From Shewanella salipaludis (lineage in GTDB: Bacteria; Pseudomonadota; Gammaproteobacteria; Enterobacterales; Shewanellaceae), in the NCBI RefSeq assembly GCF_012911865.1, contig NZ_JAAXYH010000006.1:62001-126000 (forward strand): 64,000 nucleotides of DNA, read 5' to 3'. This document shows positions 56,649-64,000 of the stretch, piece by piece. Within the stretch, counting starts at the first letter, position 1. Each line of letters opens with the position of its first letter. The notes under the pieces were generated by a model, which did not search any database, had not been told where the DNA came from, and was given only the letters and a program-made list of their open reading frames with translations. A program made the translations under genes and the position numbers.

Positions 56649-57014
56649 ATGCTCACTCCTGTCATTCTAAGCCTGGCGGCGACGACTTCAGCCGCCGAAC
56701 ATGAGCCATCACAGGTCGCTACCCTGGCCAGCATGCTGGGTGGACTCATCCTAGTCCTGCTGTTGATCTTTGCCCTGGCTTATCTGGTCAGACGCTTTAA
56801 TCTGGTGCCCGCCAGCCAAGGGGTATTGAAAATCCTGGCGGCGACTTCTCTCGGCACCAAAGAAAAACTCGTGTTGGTCGAAGTCGGGGGCCAGCAGTAT
56901 TTACTCGGGGTGACGGCGCAGCAAGTCAATCTGATAGACAAGCTGGAAACCGGCGTCGCCATAGGGTCGGATTCATTTGCGACCAAGTTAAGACAAGCGA
57001 AGTCAAAATTATGA
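56649..57014 (+). CDS. fliO: Flagellar export protein FliO
   Basis: FliO helps assemble the FliP ring of the export gate. The 121-residue product has one membrane helix ([19 protein letters not shown]) and a cytoplasmic tail with [19 protein letters not shown]. The stop overlaps the fliP start by 4 bp (ATGA). Confidence 0.9.
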   Translation: MLTPVILSLAATTSAAEHEPSQVATLASMLGGLILVLLLIFALAYLVRRFNLVPASQGVLKILAATSLGTKEKLVLVEVGGQQYLLGVTAQQVNLIDKLETGVAIGSDSFATKLRQAKSKL

Positions 57015-57760
57015 TGAAATGGACACGGACCCTGGCGGTCCTGGGCCTGATGCTGGTGGCTCCGACCGGGTTGGCCGCCGAGGGTATCTTGCCCGCCGTC
57101 ACTGTGACGACCGGGGCCGATGGTTCGACCCAGTACTCGGTCACCATGCAGATATTGCTGTTGATGACGGCGCTGAGCTTTTTGCCGGCCATGCTCATCA
57201 TGCTGACCTCCTTCACTCGCATCATAGTGGTGCTCTCGATTCTCAGACAGGCGTTGGGCCTGCAACAGACCCCCTCGAATCAGGTATTGATCGGCATGAG
57301 CCTGTTCATGACCTTCTTCATCATGGCGCCCGTGTTTGACAAGATTTACGAACAGGGGGTCAAACCCTATGTCGACGAGACCTTGACGCTGCAACAGGCG
57401 TTCGACAACGGCAAGGAGCCGCTGAAACATTTCATGTTGTCCCAGTTGCGCTTGACGGATCTGCAGACCTTCATCGAAATTTCAGGCTATCAGGACATCA
57501 AGTCGCCGGAAGAGGCCCCCATGACTGTGGTGATCCCGGCATTCATTACCAGCGAGCTGAAGACGGCATTCCAGATAGGCTTCATGTTGTTCGTGCCCTT
57601 TCTGGTGTTGGATCTGGTGGTCGCCAGTATCCTGATGGCCATGGGGATGATGATGTTGTCGCCCATGATAGTTTCCTTGCCCTTCAAGATCATGTTGTTC
57701 GTGCTGGTGGATGGTTGGGGCCTGGTGATGGGCACCCTGGCCAACAGTTTCGGCCTCTAG
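57011..57760 (+). CDS. fliP: Flagellar export gate protein FliP
   Basis: FliP forms the core of the export channel with FliQ and FliR. The 249-residue product has a signal peptide ([19 protein letters not shown]) and the family signature [20 protein letters not shown] with [18 protein letters not shown]. It ends [12 protein letters not shown]. Instead of overlapping fliQ directly, it is followed by a 123-bp spacer containing a copy of the fliQ start. Confidence 0.96.
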   Translation: MMKWTRTLAVLGLMLVAPTGLAAEGILPAVTVTTGADGSTQYSVTMQILLLMTALSFLPAMLIMLTSFTRIIVVLSILRQALGLQQTPSNQVLIGMSLFMTFFIMAPVFDKIYEQGVKPYVDETLTLQQAFDNGKEPLKHFMLSQLRLTDLQTFIEISGYQDIKSPEEAPMTVVIPAFITSELKTAFQIGFMLFVPFLVLDLVVASILMAMGMMMLSPMIVSLPFKIMLFVLVDGWGLVMGTLANSFGL

Positions 57761-57776
57761 CCAAGGTGAATGCGTT

Positions 57777-57895
57777 GACGGAGCCGAGATGAGCCCTGAA
57801 AGCCGGTTAGTGATATCGGCAAGGCGCCGGCCATCGGTTTTGGTCGCGAGTGAGGTGCTGATGTTTTTTTCGACGGAGCCAAGATGAGCCCAGAA
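57777..57895 (+). repeat. Duplicated fliQ ribosome-binding and start region
   Basis: GACGGAGCC-R-AGATGAGCCC-W-GAA occurs at 57777-57800 and again at 57872-57895, where it is the real fliQ start; only two of 24 bases differ. The first copy opens a 32-codon ORF (57789-57887, starting MSPESRLVIS) whose TGA overlaps the fliQ ATG (ATGA). Confidence 0.85.
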
Positions 57896-58153
57896 TCCCT
57901 GATAGATATATTTCGTGAGGCCCTGTCTGTCATCGTCTTGATCGTCTCGGCCGTGGTCTTGCCGGGTCTCGCCATCGGCCTGGTGGTGGCGGTATTTCAG
58001 GCTGCGACCTCGATCAACGAACAGACCCTGAGTTTTTTGCCCAGGCTCCTGGTGACGCTGTTCGCCTTGATGTTCCTGGGTCACTGGCTGGTGCAGACGC
58101 TGATGGAGTTTTTCATCGAGATGGTGAACCGTATTCCCCAGGTGATAGGGTAA
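57884..58153 (+). CDS. fliQ: Flagellar export gate protein FliQ
   Basis: FliQ is an 89-residue, two-helix component of the export gate. It starts MSPESLIDIFREALSVIVLI and has LPGLAIGLVVAVFQAATSIN, EQTLSFLPRLLVTL. The ATG lies after GACGGAGCC. fliR begins 3 bp after its stop. Confidence 0.95.
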   Translation: MSPESLIDIFREALSVIVLIVSAVVLPGLAIGLVVAVFQAATSINEQTLSFLPRLLVTLFALMFLGHWLVQTLMEFFIEMVNRIPQVIG

Positions 58154-58156
58154 GAC

Positions 58157-58954
58157 GTGGAGTTGCTGTTTGACACCCTATCCCAGACCATAGCGGCTTA
58201 TATCTGGCCGCTGTTTCGCATCGCCAGCATGTTGATGGTGATGGTCGTCTTCGGCGCCAATACTACCCCTACCAGGGTACGCTTGCTGTTTGCCATGGCG
58301 ATCACCTTCGCCATAGCGCCGGTATTACCCCCCATGGACAAGGTCGAGTTGTTCGGTTTCAGCGCCGTCTTCATCACGGCGCAACAGATACTGATCGGCA
58401 CCGCCATGGGCTTCGTGACCCTGATGCTGATGCAGACCTTCGTGTTGACCGGGCAGATCATCGGCATGCAGACCAGTTTGGGCTTCGCCTCCATGGTGGA
58501 TCCCGGCTCGGGGCAGCAGACCCCAGTGGTAGGTAACTTCTTTCTCTTGCTGGCGACACTGATCTTCCTGGCGGTCGATGGCCATCTGTTGATGATCCGC
58601 ATGCTGGTGGCCAGCTTCGAGACGATTCCCATCGGCAACCAAGGCATAGATATCAGCAGCTATCGGGCGTTGGCCGAATGGGGTTCATACATGTTTGGTG
58701 CCGCACTGACCATGTCCTTGTCGGCGATCATCGCCTTGCTCTTGGTTAACCTCTCTTTCGGTGTCATGACCCGCGCCGCGCCGCAGCTGAACATCTTCGC
58801 CATAGGTTTCCCCGTCACCATGGTGGGAGGCCTGTTGATCCTTTGGCTGACCCTGACCCCCATAATGGCGCATTTCGATGAGGTCTGGCGTACGGCCCAG
58901 TTGCTCTTATGCGACATGCTACATTTGCAATGTTCCAAGGACGCAGTCCTATGA
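58157..58954 (+). CDS. fliR: Flagellar export gate protein FliR
   Basis: FliR completes the FliPQR gate. The 265-residue product starts at GTG (MELLFDTLSQTIAAYIWPLF) and has several membrane helices, with GTAMGFVTLMLMQTFVLTGQ and GMQTSLGFASMVDPGSGQQT. The last 30 residues (FDEVWRTAQLLLCDMLHLQC and the end SKDAVL) are repeated twice more downstream as separate mini-ORFs. The stop TGA overlaps the next ATG (TGATG). Confidence 0.95.
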   Translation: MELLFDTLSQTIAAYIWPLFRIASMLMVMVVFGANTTPTRVRLLFAMAITFAIAPVLPPMDKVELFGFSAVFITAQQILIGTAMGFVTLMLMQTFVLTGQIIGMQTSLGFASMVDPGSGQQTPVVGNFFLLLATLIFLAVDGHLLMIRMLVASFETIPIGNQGIDISSYRALAEWGSYMFGAALTMSLSAIIALLLVNLSFGVMTRAAPQLNIFAIGFPVTMVGGLLILWLTLTPIMAHFDEVWRTAQLLLCDMLHLQCSKDAVL

Positions 58955-59058
58955 TGGCCTTTGTCATGGCAGCTATGTTTGATGAAGTCTGGCGTGCGGC
59001 CCAGTTGCTCTTATGCGACATGTTGCACTTGCAATGCTTCAAGGACGCTGTCCTATGA
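58954..59058 (+). CDS. 34-residue mini-ORF copied from the fliR tail (copy 2)
   Basis: The ATG overlaps the fliR stop (TGATG), so ribosomes could re-initiate here. It encodes MAFVMAAMFDEVWRAAQLLL, then CDMLHLQCFKDAVL. It has no ribosome-binding site of its own. Whether it is expressed or is a by-product of duplication cannot be told from sequence; the intact frame without stops or shifts argues for recent origin or selection. Confidence 0.4.
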   Translation: MAFVMAAMFDEVWRAAQLLLCDMLHLQCFKDAVL

Positions 59059-59162
59059 TGGCCCTTATCATGGCACCTATGTTTGATGAAGTCTGGCGTG
59101 CGGCCCAGTTGCTCTTATGCGACATGCTGCATTTGCAATGTTCCAAGGACGCAGTCCTGTGA
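59058..59162 (+). CDS. 34-residue mini-ORF copied from the fliR tail (copy 3)
   Basis: It is coupled to copy 2 by another TGATG. It encodes MALIMAPMFDEVWRAAQLLL, then CDMLHLQCSKDAVL, matching the true FliR end. After its stop a 14-codon ORF (59162-59206) overlaps the flhB start, so a chain of couplings runs from fliR to flhB. Confidence 0.4.
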   Translation: MALIMAPMFDEVWRAAQLLLCDMLHLQCSKDAVL

Positions 59163-59198
59163 TGGGTTGTATCGGGTCATTGAACTGGAGTTGCCGTC

Positions 59199-60332
59199 AT
59201 GGCTGATAACGACAGCAGTCAGGAACGTACCGAGGAGGCCACCAGTAGGCGACTGGAGCAGGCCCGTGAGAAAGGCCAGGTCGCCCGCTCCAAAGAACTC
59301 GGTACCGCCGCCGTGCTGCTCGCCGCCGCCGTGGGCTTTTCCATGACGGGACCGGCGCTGGCCCAGAGTCTGTCGAGGATCATGACCCAGGTGCTCACCA
59401 TGGAGCGGGCACAGATATTCGATACCAACTCCATGTACCGGGTCTGGGGTGTCGTCGGCAGTGAATTGACCCTGCCGATGCTGAGTTTCATCGGCATGCT
59501 CGCCGTGGTGGCTTTTCTGGGCAATATAGTGCTCGGTGGATTGAGTTTTTCGACCAAGGCCTTCATGCCCAAGGGCAGCAAGATGAATCCCATGAATGGC
59601 TTCAAGCGCATGTTCGGCACCCAGGCCCTGGTGGAGCTGACCAAGGGCATAGCCAAGTTTTCTGTCATCGCCCTGTCGGCCTATCTGCTGCTCAGCTTCT
59701 ATTTCAACGATCTTCTCATGCTGTCGGCGGACCACCTGCCGGGCAATGTGTATCATGCCCTGGATCTGCTGGTGTGGATGTTTATCCTGCTGTGCTCATC
59801 TATGTTGCTCATCGTCGCCATAGACGTGCCATTCCAGATCTGGAATCACAATAAACAGCTGAAGATGACCAAGCAGGAGGTCAAAGACGAATATAAGGAC
59901 ACCGAGGGCAAACCCGAGGTCAAGGGGCGCATCCGGCAGATGCAGCGCGAAATGGCTCAGCGCAAGATGATGAGTGAAGTGCCCAATGCCGACGTGATAG
60001 TGGTTAACCCCGAGCATTATGCCGTGGCGGTGAAATACGATGTGACACGTTCGGCGGCGCCTTTCGTGATAGCCAAGGGGGTGGATGAGGTGGCCTTCAA
60101 AATTCGGGAAATTGCCAGGGAGCATAAGGTGGCCATAGTCTCGGCGCCGCCGCTCGCCAGGGCGATATACCACACCACCAAGTTGGATCAGCAGGTGCCC
60201 GAGGGCTTGTTTACCGCCGTCGCCCAGGTGCTGGCCTATGTGTTCCAGCTAAGGCAATATCAGAAGGGCCGCGGCCGTAAGCCCTTGCCCATACCGCTCA
60301 ACCAACCCATTCCGGATGAATTGAAGCATTGA
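59199..60332 (+). CDS. flhB: Flagellar export switch protein FlhB
   Basis: FlhB controls the rod/hook-to-filament export switch by autocleavage. The 377-residue product has the N-terminal ERTEEATSRRLEQAREKGQV motif, four membrane helices and a cytoplasmic domain. The cleavage motif is N270-P271-E272-H273, with Glu where Thr is usual (NPTH). The Asn and Pro needed for cleavage are present. A GGAG site precedes the ATG. A terminator follows. Confidence 0.95.
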   Translation: MADNDSSQERTEEATSRRLEQAREKGQVARSKELGTAAVLLAAAVGFSMTGPALAQSLSRIMTQVLTMERAQIFDTNSMYRVWGVVGSELTLPMLSFIGMLAVVAFLGNIVLGGLSFSTKAFMPKGSKMNPMNGFKRMFGTQALVELTKGIAKFSVIALSAYLLLSFYFNDLLMLSADHLPGNVYHALDLLVWMFILLCSSMLLIVAIDVPFQIWNHNKQLKMTKQEVKDEYKDTEGKPEVKGRIRQMQREMAQRKMMSEVPNADVIVVNPEHYAVAVKYDVTRSAAPFVIAKGVDEVAFKIREIAREHKVAIVSAPPLARAIYHTTKLDQQVPEGLFTAVAQVLAYVFQLRQYQKGRGRKPLPIPLNQPIPDELKH

Positions 60333-60364
60333 GACTGAGGCCGGACTTGTCCTGGGCGCGTTCT

Positions 60365-60412
60365 AGCCGGGGGATCAGGCTAAGCGGGTTGCCGCTACCC
60401 CTGGCTGTTTTT
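60365..60412 (+). terminator. Terminator between flhB and flhA
   Basis: AGCC-GGGG pairs with CCCC-T-GGCT around an inner AGCGG/CCGCT stem and is followed by GTTTTTA. It ends the fliK-flhB unit before the flhA sigma-54 promoter. Confidence 0.7.
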
Positions 60413-60442
60413 ACGGCTGAAACCGCGAATCGAATATAAATC

Positions 60443-60457
60443 TGGCGTGCTTTTTGC
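60443..60457 (+). promoter_or_regulatory. Sigma-54 promoter of flhA-flhF
   Basis: TGGCGT-GCTTT-TTGC with TTT following, 39 bp before flhA. Confidence 0.82.
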
Positions 60458-60496
60458 TTTAAGGTTGTTATGCGTCAAAGTTTAGGTTAACTGTGA

Positions 60497-62596
60497 ATGG
60501 ATGTTAAAGCGACCCTGGGTCAGATAAAACAAATAAGACCTGCCACCTTTAAGGGGATAGGCACGCCTCTGTTGGTGCTCGCGGCACTGGCCATGGTGGT
60601 GTTGCCTATTCCGCCATTCCTGCTCGACATCTTGTTTTCCTTTAATATCGCCCTGGCACTGGTGGTGCTGCTGGTGTCCATTTACAGCGACAGGCCGCTG
60701 GATTTCGCCGCCTTTCCGACGGTGCTGCTGGTGGCGACCCTGCTCAGGTTGGCGCTTAATGTCGCCTCGACCCGGGTGGTGTTGCTCGAGGGTCACAACG
60801 GCGGTGATGCCGCGGGTAAAGTCATCGAAGCCTTCGGCTCTGTGGTGATCGGCGGTAACTATGCCGTGGGCCTGGTGGTCTTCCTCATTCTCATCATCAT
60901 CAACTTCGCCGTGGTGACCAAGGGTGCCGGGCGTATCTCGGAGGTGAGTGCCCGCTTTACCCTGGATGCCATGCCGGGCAAGCAGATGGCCATAGATGCC
61001 GATCTCAATGCCGGCACTCTGAATCAGGAGCAGGCCAGGATACGGCGCGCCGAAGTGACCCGTGAGGCCGACTTCTACGGTGCCATGGACGGTGCTTCAA
61101 AATTTGTTAAGGGTGATGCCATCGCGGGTATCATGATCTTGGTCATCAACATACTGGGTGGTTTCGTCATAGGCATAGCCCAGCATGGGTTGAGCTTCTC
61201 CGATGCCATGGAGATCTATACCCTGCTGACCATAGGTGACGGTCTGGTGGCACAGATCCCCGGACTCTTGCTCTCGATTGCCGCCGCCCTGATGGTGACG
61301 CGTCAGAACGAGTCGGGTGATATGGGCCAGATGGTGATGAGTCAGATGTTTGACAGCCCCAAGTCGATGGCGATCGCCTCCGGGGTGTTATTCGTCATGG
61401 GGCTGGTGCCCGGCATGCCGCATCTGGCCTTCCTGGCATTCGCCCTCTGCACCGCAGGCGGCGCGTATTTCATCAATAAACGCAATAATGCCAAACGCAC
61501 TCAGGCATTGGCGCTGGCCCAACAGGGGCCGACCGAGAAACTGGATAAAGAACCCAAGGACCTGAGCTGGGACGACGTGCGCCATGTGGATACCATCGGC
61601 CTGGAGGTGGGTTATCGGCTGATCCCTCTGGTGGATAAGGGCCAGGGCGGCGAGTTGTTGGGGCGGATAAAAGGGGTACGCAAGAAACTGTCCCAGGAGC
61701 TGGGTTTCCTGGTGCCTGCGGTGCACATACGTGACAATCTCGACCTGTCGCCCAACGTCTATCGCATCTCTCTCATGGGGGTGGTGGTCGGTGAAGCCGA
61801 GGTGCGCCACGATTGCGAGCTGGCGATCAATCCGGGTCAGGTTTATGGCAAGCTCGATGGCATAGAGACCAAAGATCCCGCCTTCGGCCTGGAGGCCGTA
61901 TGGATAGCCCCGGAACAAAGGGAACACGCCCAGACCCTGGGGTACACAGTGGTGGACGCAGCGACAGTGATCGCCACTCATATCAGTCAGTTACTCACCA
62001 ACAATGCCGCCAAGCTGCTGGGTTACGAAGAAGTGCAGCAGCTGATGGACATGCTGGGTAAACATTCGCCCAAGCTGGTCGATGGTTTCGTGCCGGATGT
62101 GATGCCGCTGGGCAGCGTGGTGAAGGTCATGCAGAACCTCCTCAATGAAGGGGTGTCGGTGCGGGATCTGCGCACCATAGTCCAGACCCTGCTGGAGTAT
62201 GGCACCAAGAGCAATGATACCGAAGTCTTGACTGCTGCCGTGCGTATCGCCCTGAAACGCATGATAGTGCAGGAGATCTCCGGTCCAGAGTTGGAAATTC
62301 CTGTCATAACTTTGGCGCCAGAGTTGGAACAGATGTTGCATCAGTCTATGCAGGCAACCGGTGGCGAGGGGCCGAATATCGAACCAGGCCTTGCAGAGCG
62401 CATGCAGCAGTCACTCGCTGACGCGGCGCAGAAGCAGGAAATGGTCGGTCAACCTGCCATATTGTTGACGTCGGGTATGTTGCGAGCCACATTGTCACGC
62501 TTCGTGAAGTATACCATTCCAAATCTCAGGGTGATTTCCTACCAGGAGATCCCAGATGAGAAGCAGATACGCATAGTATCCGCAGTCGGTCAGTAG
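60497..62596 (+). CDS. flhA: Flagellar export gate protein FlhA
   Basis: FlhA is the main export gate and substrate-docking platform. The 699-residue product has eight membrane helices in the first half, the FHIPEP signature region (SARFTLDAMPGKQMAIDADL), and a large cytoplasmic domain with VPAVHIRDNLDLSPNVYRIS. flhF starts 11 bp after its stop. Confidence 0.97.
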   Translation: MDVKATLGQIKQIRPATFKGIGTPLLVLAALAMVVLPIPPFLLDILFSFNIALALVVLLVSIYSDRPLDFAAFPTVLLVATLLRLALNVASTRVVLLEGHNGGDAAGKVIEAFGSVVIGGNYAVGLVVFLILIIINFAVVTKGAGRISEVSARFTLDAMPGKQMAIDADLNAGTLNQEQARIRRAEVTREADFYGAMDGASKFVKGDAIAGIMILVINILGGFVIGIAQHGLSFSDAMEIYTLLTIGDGLVAQIPGLLLSIAAALMVTRQNESGDMGQMVMSQMFDSPKSMAIASGVLFVMGLVPGMPHLAFLAFALCTAGGAYFINKRNNAKRTQALALAQQGPTEKLDKEPKDLSWDDVRHVDTIGLEVGYRLIPLVDKGQGGELLGRIKGVRKKLSQELGFLVPAVHIRDNLDLSPNVYRISLMGVVVGEAEVRHDCELAINPGQVYGKLDGIETKDPAFGLEAVWIAPEQREHAQTLGYTVVDAATVIATHISQLLTNNAAKLLGYEEVQQLMDMLGKHSPKLVDGFVPDVMPLGSVVKVMQNLLNEGVSVRDLRTIVQTLLEYGTKSNDTEVLTAAVRIALKRMIVQEISGPELEIPVITLAPELEQMLHQSMQATGGEGPNIEPGLAERMQQSLADAAQKQEMVGQPAILLTSGMLRATLSRFVKYTIPNLRVISYQEIPDEKQIRIVSAVGQ

Positions 62597-62607
62597 AGGG
62601 TGCGTAA

Positions 62608-63987
62608 TTGAAGATTAAACGTTTTTTTGCCAAGGATATGCGTGCCGCGCTGGCCCAGGTCAAGGAGACCTTAGGCTCGGATGCGGTGATCATGTCGAAC
62701 AAGAAAGTCACGGGTGGCATAGAAATTGTGGCTGCTGTCGACTATGACGAACCCAAGGCCAACATCAAGACCCAGTCGGCCGTATCCAGTTTGCTGGACA
62801 TAGGTGACGACAAGGTTTCGCTGGGCAATCAACCTGTCCGGGCCCAGAGCAGGATCAATGCCCCAGCTGCCCCGGATTCGCTGCAGGCCTTGCTGGAGAA
62901 ACAGCAGAGCCGCCTGACTCAGCAGTTGTCGCAACAGCAGGAAGAGTTGGATATGCCGGCCTGGGCCAAGGAGTTGCAGACCCCGGCCGCCCCTAAGGTC
63001 GCGGCCCGTGAGCCTCAGTCAGGTTTCGAGCGCCAGCATAAGGGCAACAGCAAACCCAGCGCCGAGTTGGACGCCATGCGCGACGAGCTGGCTTCACTGC
63101 GAAGTCTGTTGACCCATCAAGTGTCTTCCCTGATGAATGAGCAGAAGAAGCGCACGGATCCCGTCGGTGCCATGCTGGAAACCAAGCTGCTCGAAGCCGA
63201 GTTTTCTCCTGCGGTCGCAGGCAAACTCGCCGCTCTGAGCCAGCATTACTCTCCGGCCGAATTGGTTAACGCCTTGCCCCAGAGTCTGGCCAATATGCTC
63301 GACAATCAGGGGGATGACATAGTCCGCCAGGGCGGGGTAGTGGCCTTGGTAGGCCCCACTGGGGTGGGCAAGACCACCTCGCTGGCGAAACTGGCGGCGC
63401 GTTTCGCCGCCCACCATGGCGCCGACCAGGTTGCCCTCATTACCACGGATCATTATCGCATCGGAGCCTTTGAGCAATTGGCGACTTATGGCAAAATAAT
63501 GGGCTGTCCGGTAAAACAGGCTCACGACTTGGGTGAGTTGGAACAAATTCTTTACCAGTTCAGGAACCGCAAGTTAGTCTTGATAGATACCGCCGGCATG
63601 GGCCAGCGGGATATGCGGCTTTATCAGCAACTCGACAATTTGACTGCAAATACCAGGATACCGATACGCAGTTATCTGGTACTGTCTGCAACAGGGCAGC
63701 GCCGGGTGTTGCAGGATGCGGTGGATCACTTCAAGCGCATTCCCTTGTCGGGGGCCGTGCTCACTAAGCTCGACGAGTCAGTCTCCTTGGCTGGCGCCTT
63801 GAGTGTTTTGATCCAAAGTGGGTTACCATTGAGTTATGTGACTGATGGTCAAAGAGTTCCTGAAGATATGCAGGTAGCGGATACCCTGGCTCTGGCGCAG
63901 CAAGCCTTGACAGCGTTGAACAATACCGAACAACAATCGTTACATGACAAAAGCTGGTCAGAAAATATGACCCGTGCATTTGAGTAG
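62608..63987 (+). CDS. flhF: Flagellar SRP-like GTPase FlhF
   Basis: FlhF sets the polar position and, with FlhG, the number of flagella. The 459-residue product starts at TTG after GAGGG (MKIKRFFAKDMRAALAQVKE). A basic, Gln-rich middle segment precedes the SRP-type NG domain, with the P-loop ALVGPTGVGKTTSLAKLA near residue 250, LVLIDTAGMGQRD (G3) and AVLTKLDES (G4). Its presence supports a single polar flagellum. Confidence 0.96.
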   Translation: MKIKRFFAKDMRAALAQVKETLGSDAVIMSNKKVTGGIEIVAAVDYDEPKANIKTQSAVSSLLDIGDDKVSLGNQPVRAQSRINAPAAPDSLQALLEKQQSRLTQQLSQQQEELDMPAWAKELQTPAAPKVAAREPQSGFERQHKGNSKPSAELDAMRDELASLRSLLTHQVSSLMNEQKKRTDPVGAMLETKLLEAEFSPAVAGKLAALSQHYSPAELVNALPQSLANMLDNQGDDIVRQGGVVALVGPTGVGKTTSLAKLAARFAAHHGADQVALITTDHYRIGAFEQLATYGKIMGCPVKQAHDLGELEQILYQFRNRKLVLIDTAGMGQRDMRLYQQLDNLTANTRIPIRSYLVLSATGQRRVLQDAVDHFKRIPLSGAVLTKLDESVSLAGALSVLIQSGLPLSYVTDGQRVPEDMQVADTLALAQQALTALNNTEQQSLHDKSWSENMTRAFE

Positions 63988-63991
63988 AGTT

Positions 63992-64000
63992 ATGACCCCG
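63992..64000 (+). CDS. flhG: Start of the next gene, probably flhG (partial)
   Basis: ATG ACC CCG begins 4 bp after the flhF stop and runs off the window. FlhG (FleN) follows flhF in this locus type, and many FlhG proteins start MT. The call rests on gene order. Confidence 0.45.

Larger units (their letters stand above)
58858..59162 (+). repeat. Tandem triplication of the fliR 3' end
   Basis: Copy 1 is the fliR tail (about 58858-58954), copy 2 is 58954-59058 and copy 3 is 59058-59162; the unit is about 105 bp. Copies 2 and 3 are closer to each other than to copy 1. All keep the frame, the CDMLHLQC core and the closing TGATG. Confidence 0.93.

Overview
The window looks like a chromosomal segment of a polar-flagellated marine gammaproteobacterium, most probably Shewanella. 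The reasons are the order purL - cydABX - flagellar cluster, the tRNA-Arg(CCU) beside flgT, two tandem flagellin genes (flaA, flaB), and the Vibrio/Shewanella-type FlrA/FlrB/FlrC control genes. This assignment is inferred from gene order and protein character; no database was searched.

Layout. (1) 1-2007: 3' half of purL and its terminator. (2) 2088-2454: a small minus-strand unit with a near-consensus promoter, tiny ORFs, a structured 3' end and a strong terminator. (3) 2700-5906: cytochrome bd oxidase cydA-cydB-cydX behind a promoter with a perfect FNR-type box. (4) 6105-18163: a mixed block holding a YdcH-like protein, a TonB-dependent receptor, an RND efflux pump with its adaptor and a divergent TetR regulator, a periplasmic chalcone-isomerase-like protein, a DUF2947-like protein, a GAF-EAL phosphodiesterase and a SnoaL-like lipoprotein fused in frame to an unrelated ORF. 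(5) tRNA-Arg(CCU). (6) 18901-64000: one nearly unbroken polar flagellar locus.

Flagellar locus. The order is flgT (minus) / flgO-flgP / flgN-flgM-flgA (minus) / cheV-cheR / flgBCDEFGHIJKL / flaA / flaB / flaG-fliD-fliT-fliS / flrA / flrB-flrC / fliEFGHIJ / fliKLMNOPQR-flhB / flhA-flhF-(flhG). Promoters readable in the sequence reproduce the regulatory hierarchy. Sigma-54 elements (GG-N10-GC) precede flgA, flgB, flgF, flrB, fliE, fliK and flhA, with a weaker one before flaG. Near-consensus sigma-28 elements (TAAAGTTT-N11-GCCGATA type) precede flgO, flgM and flaB. FlrA would start sigma-54 transcription, FlrB/FlrC would drive the basal body and hook, and FlgM/FliA would gate the late genes.

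Unusual content. Short tandem repeats recur: 15-nt units at 14607-14651, in front of and in frame with flgT (20101-20280), and inside fliH (50676-50720); 14-nt units at 18625-18694 and 46484-46539. Larger duplications affect the export-gate genes: the 3' tail of fliR is present three times as translationally coupled mini-ORFs (58858-59162), and the ribosome-binding/start region of fliQ is duplicated (57777-57895). The two flagellin genes are almost identical in their central region but differ at their 5' ends, which suggests gene conversion. Coordinates were counted by hand and could be off by a base in places.
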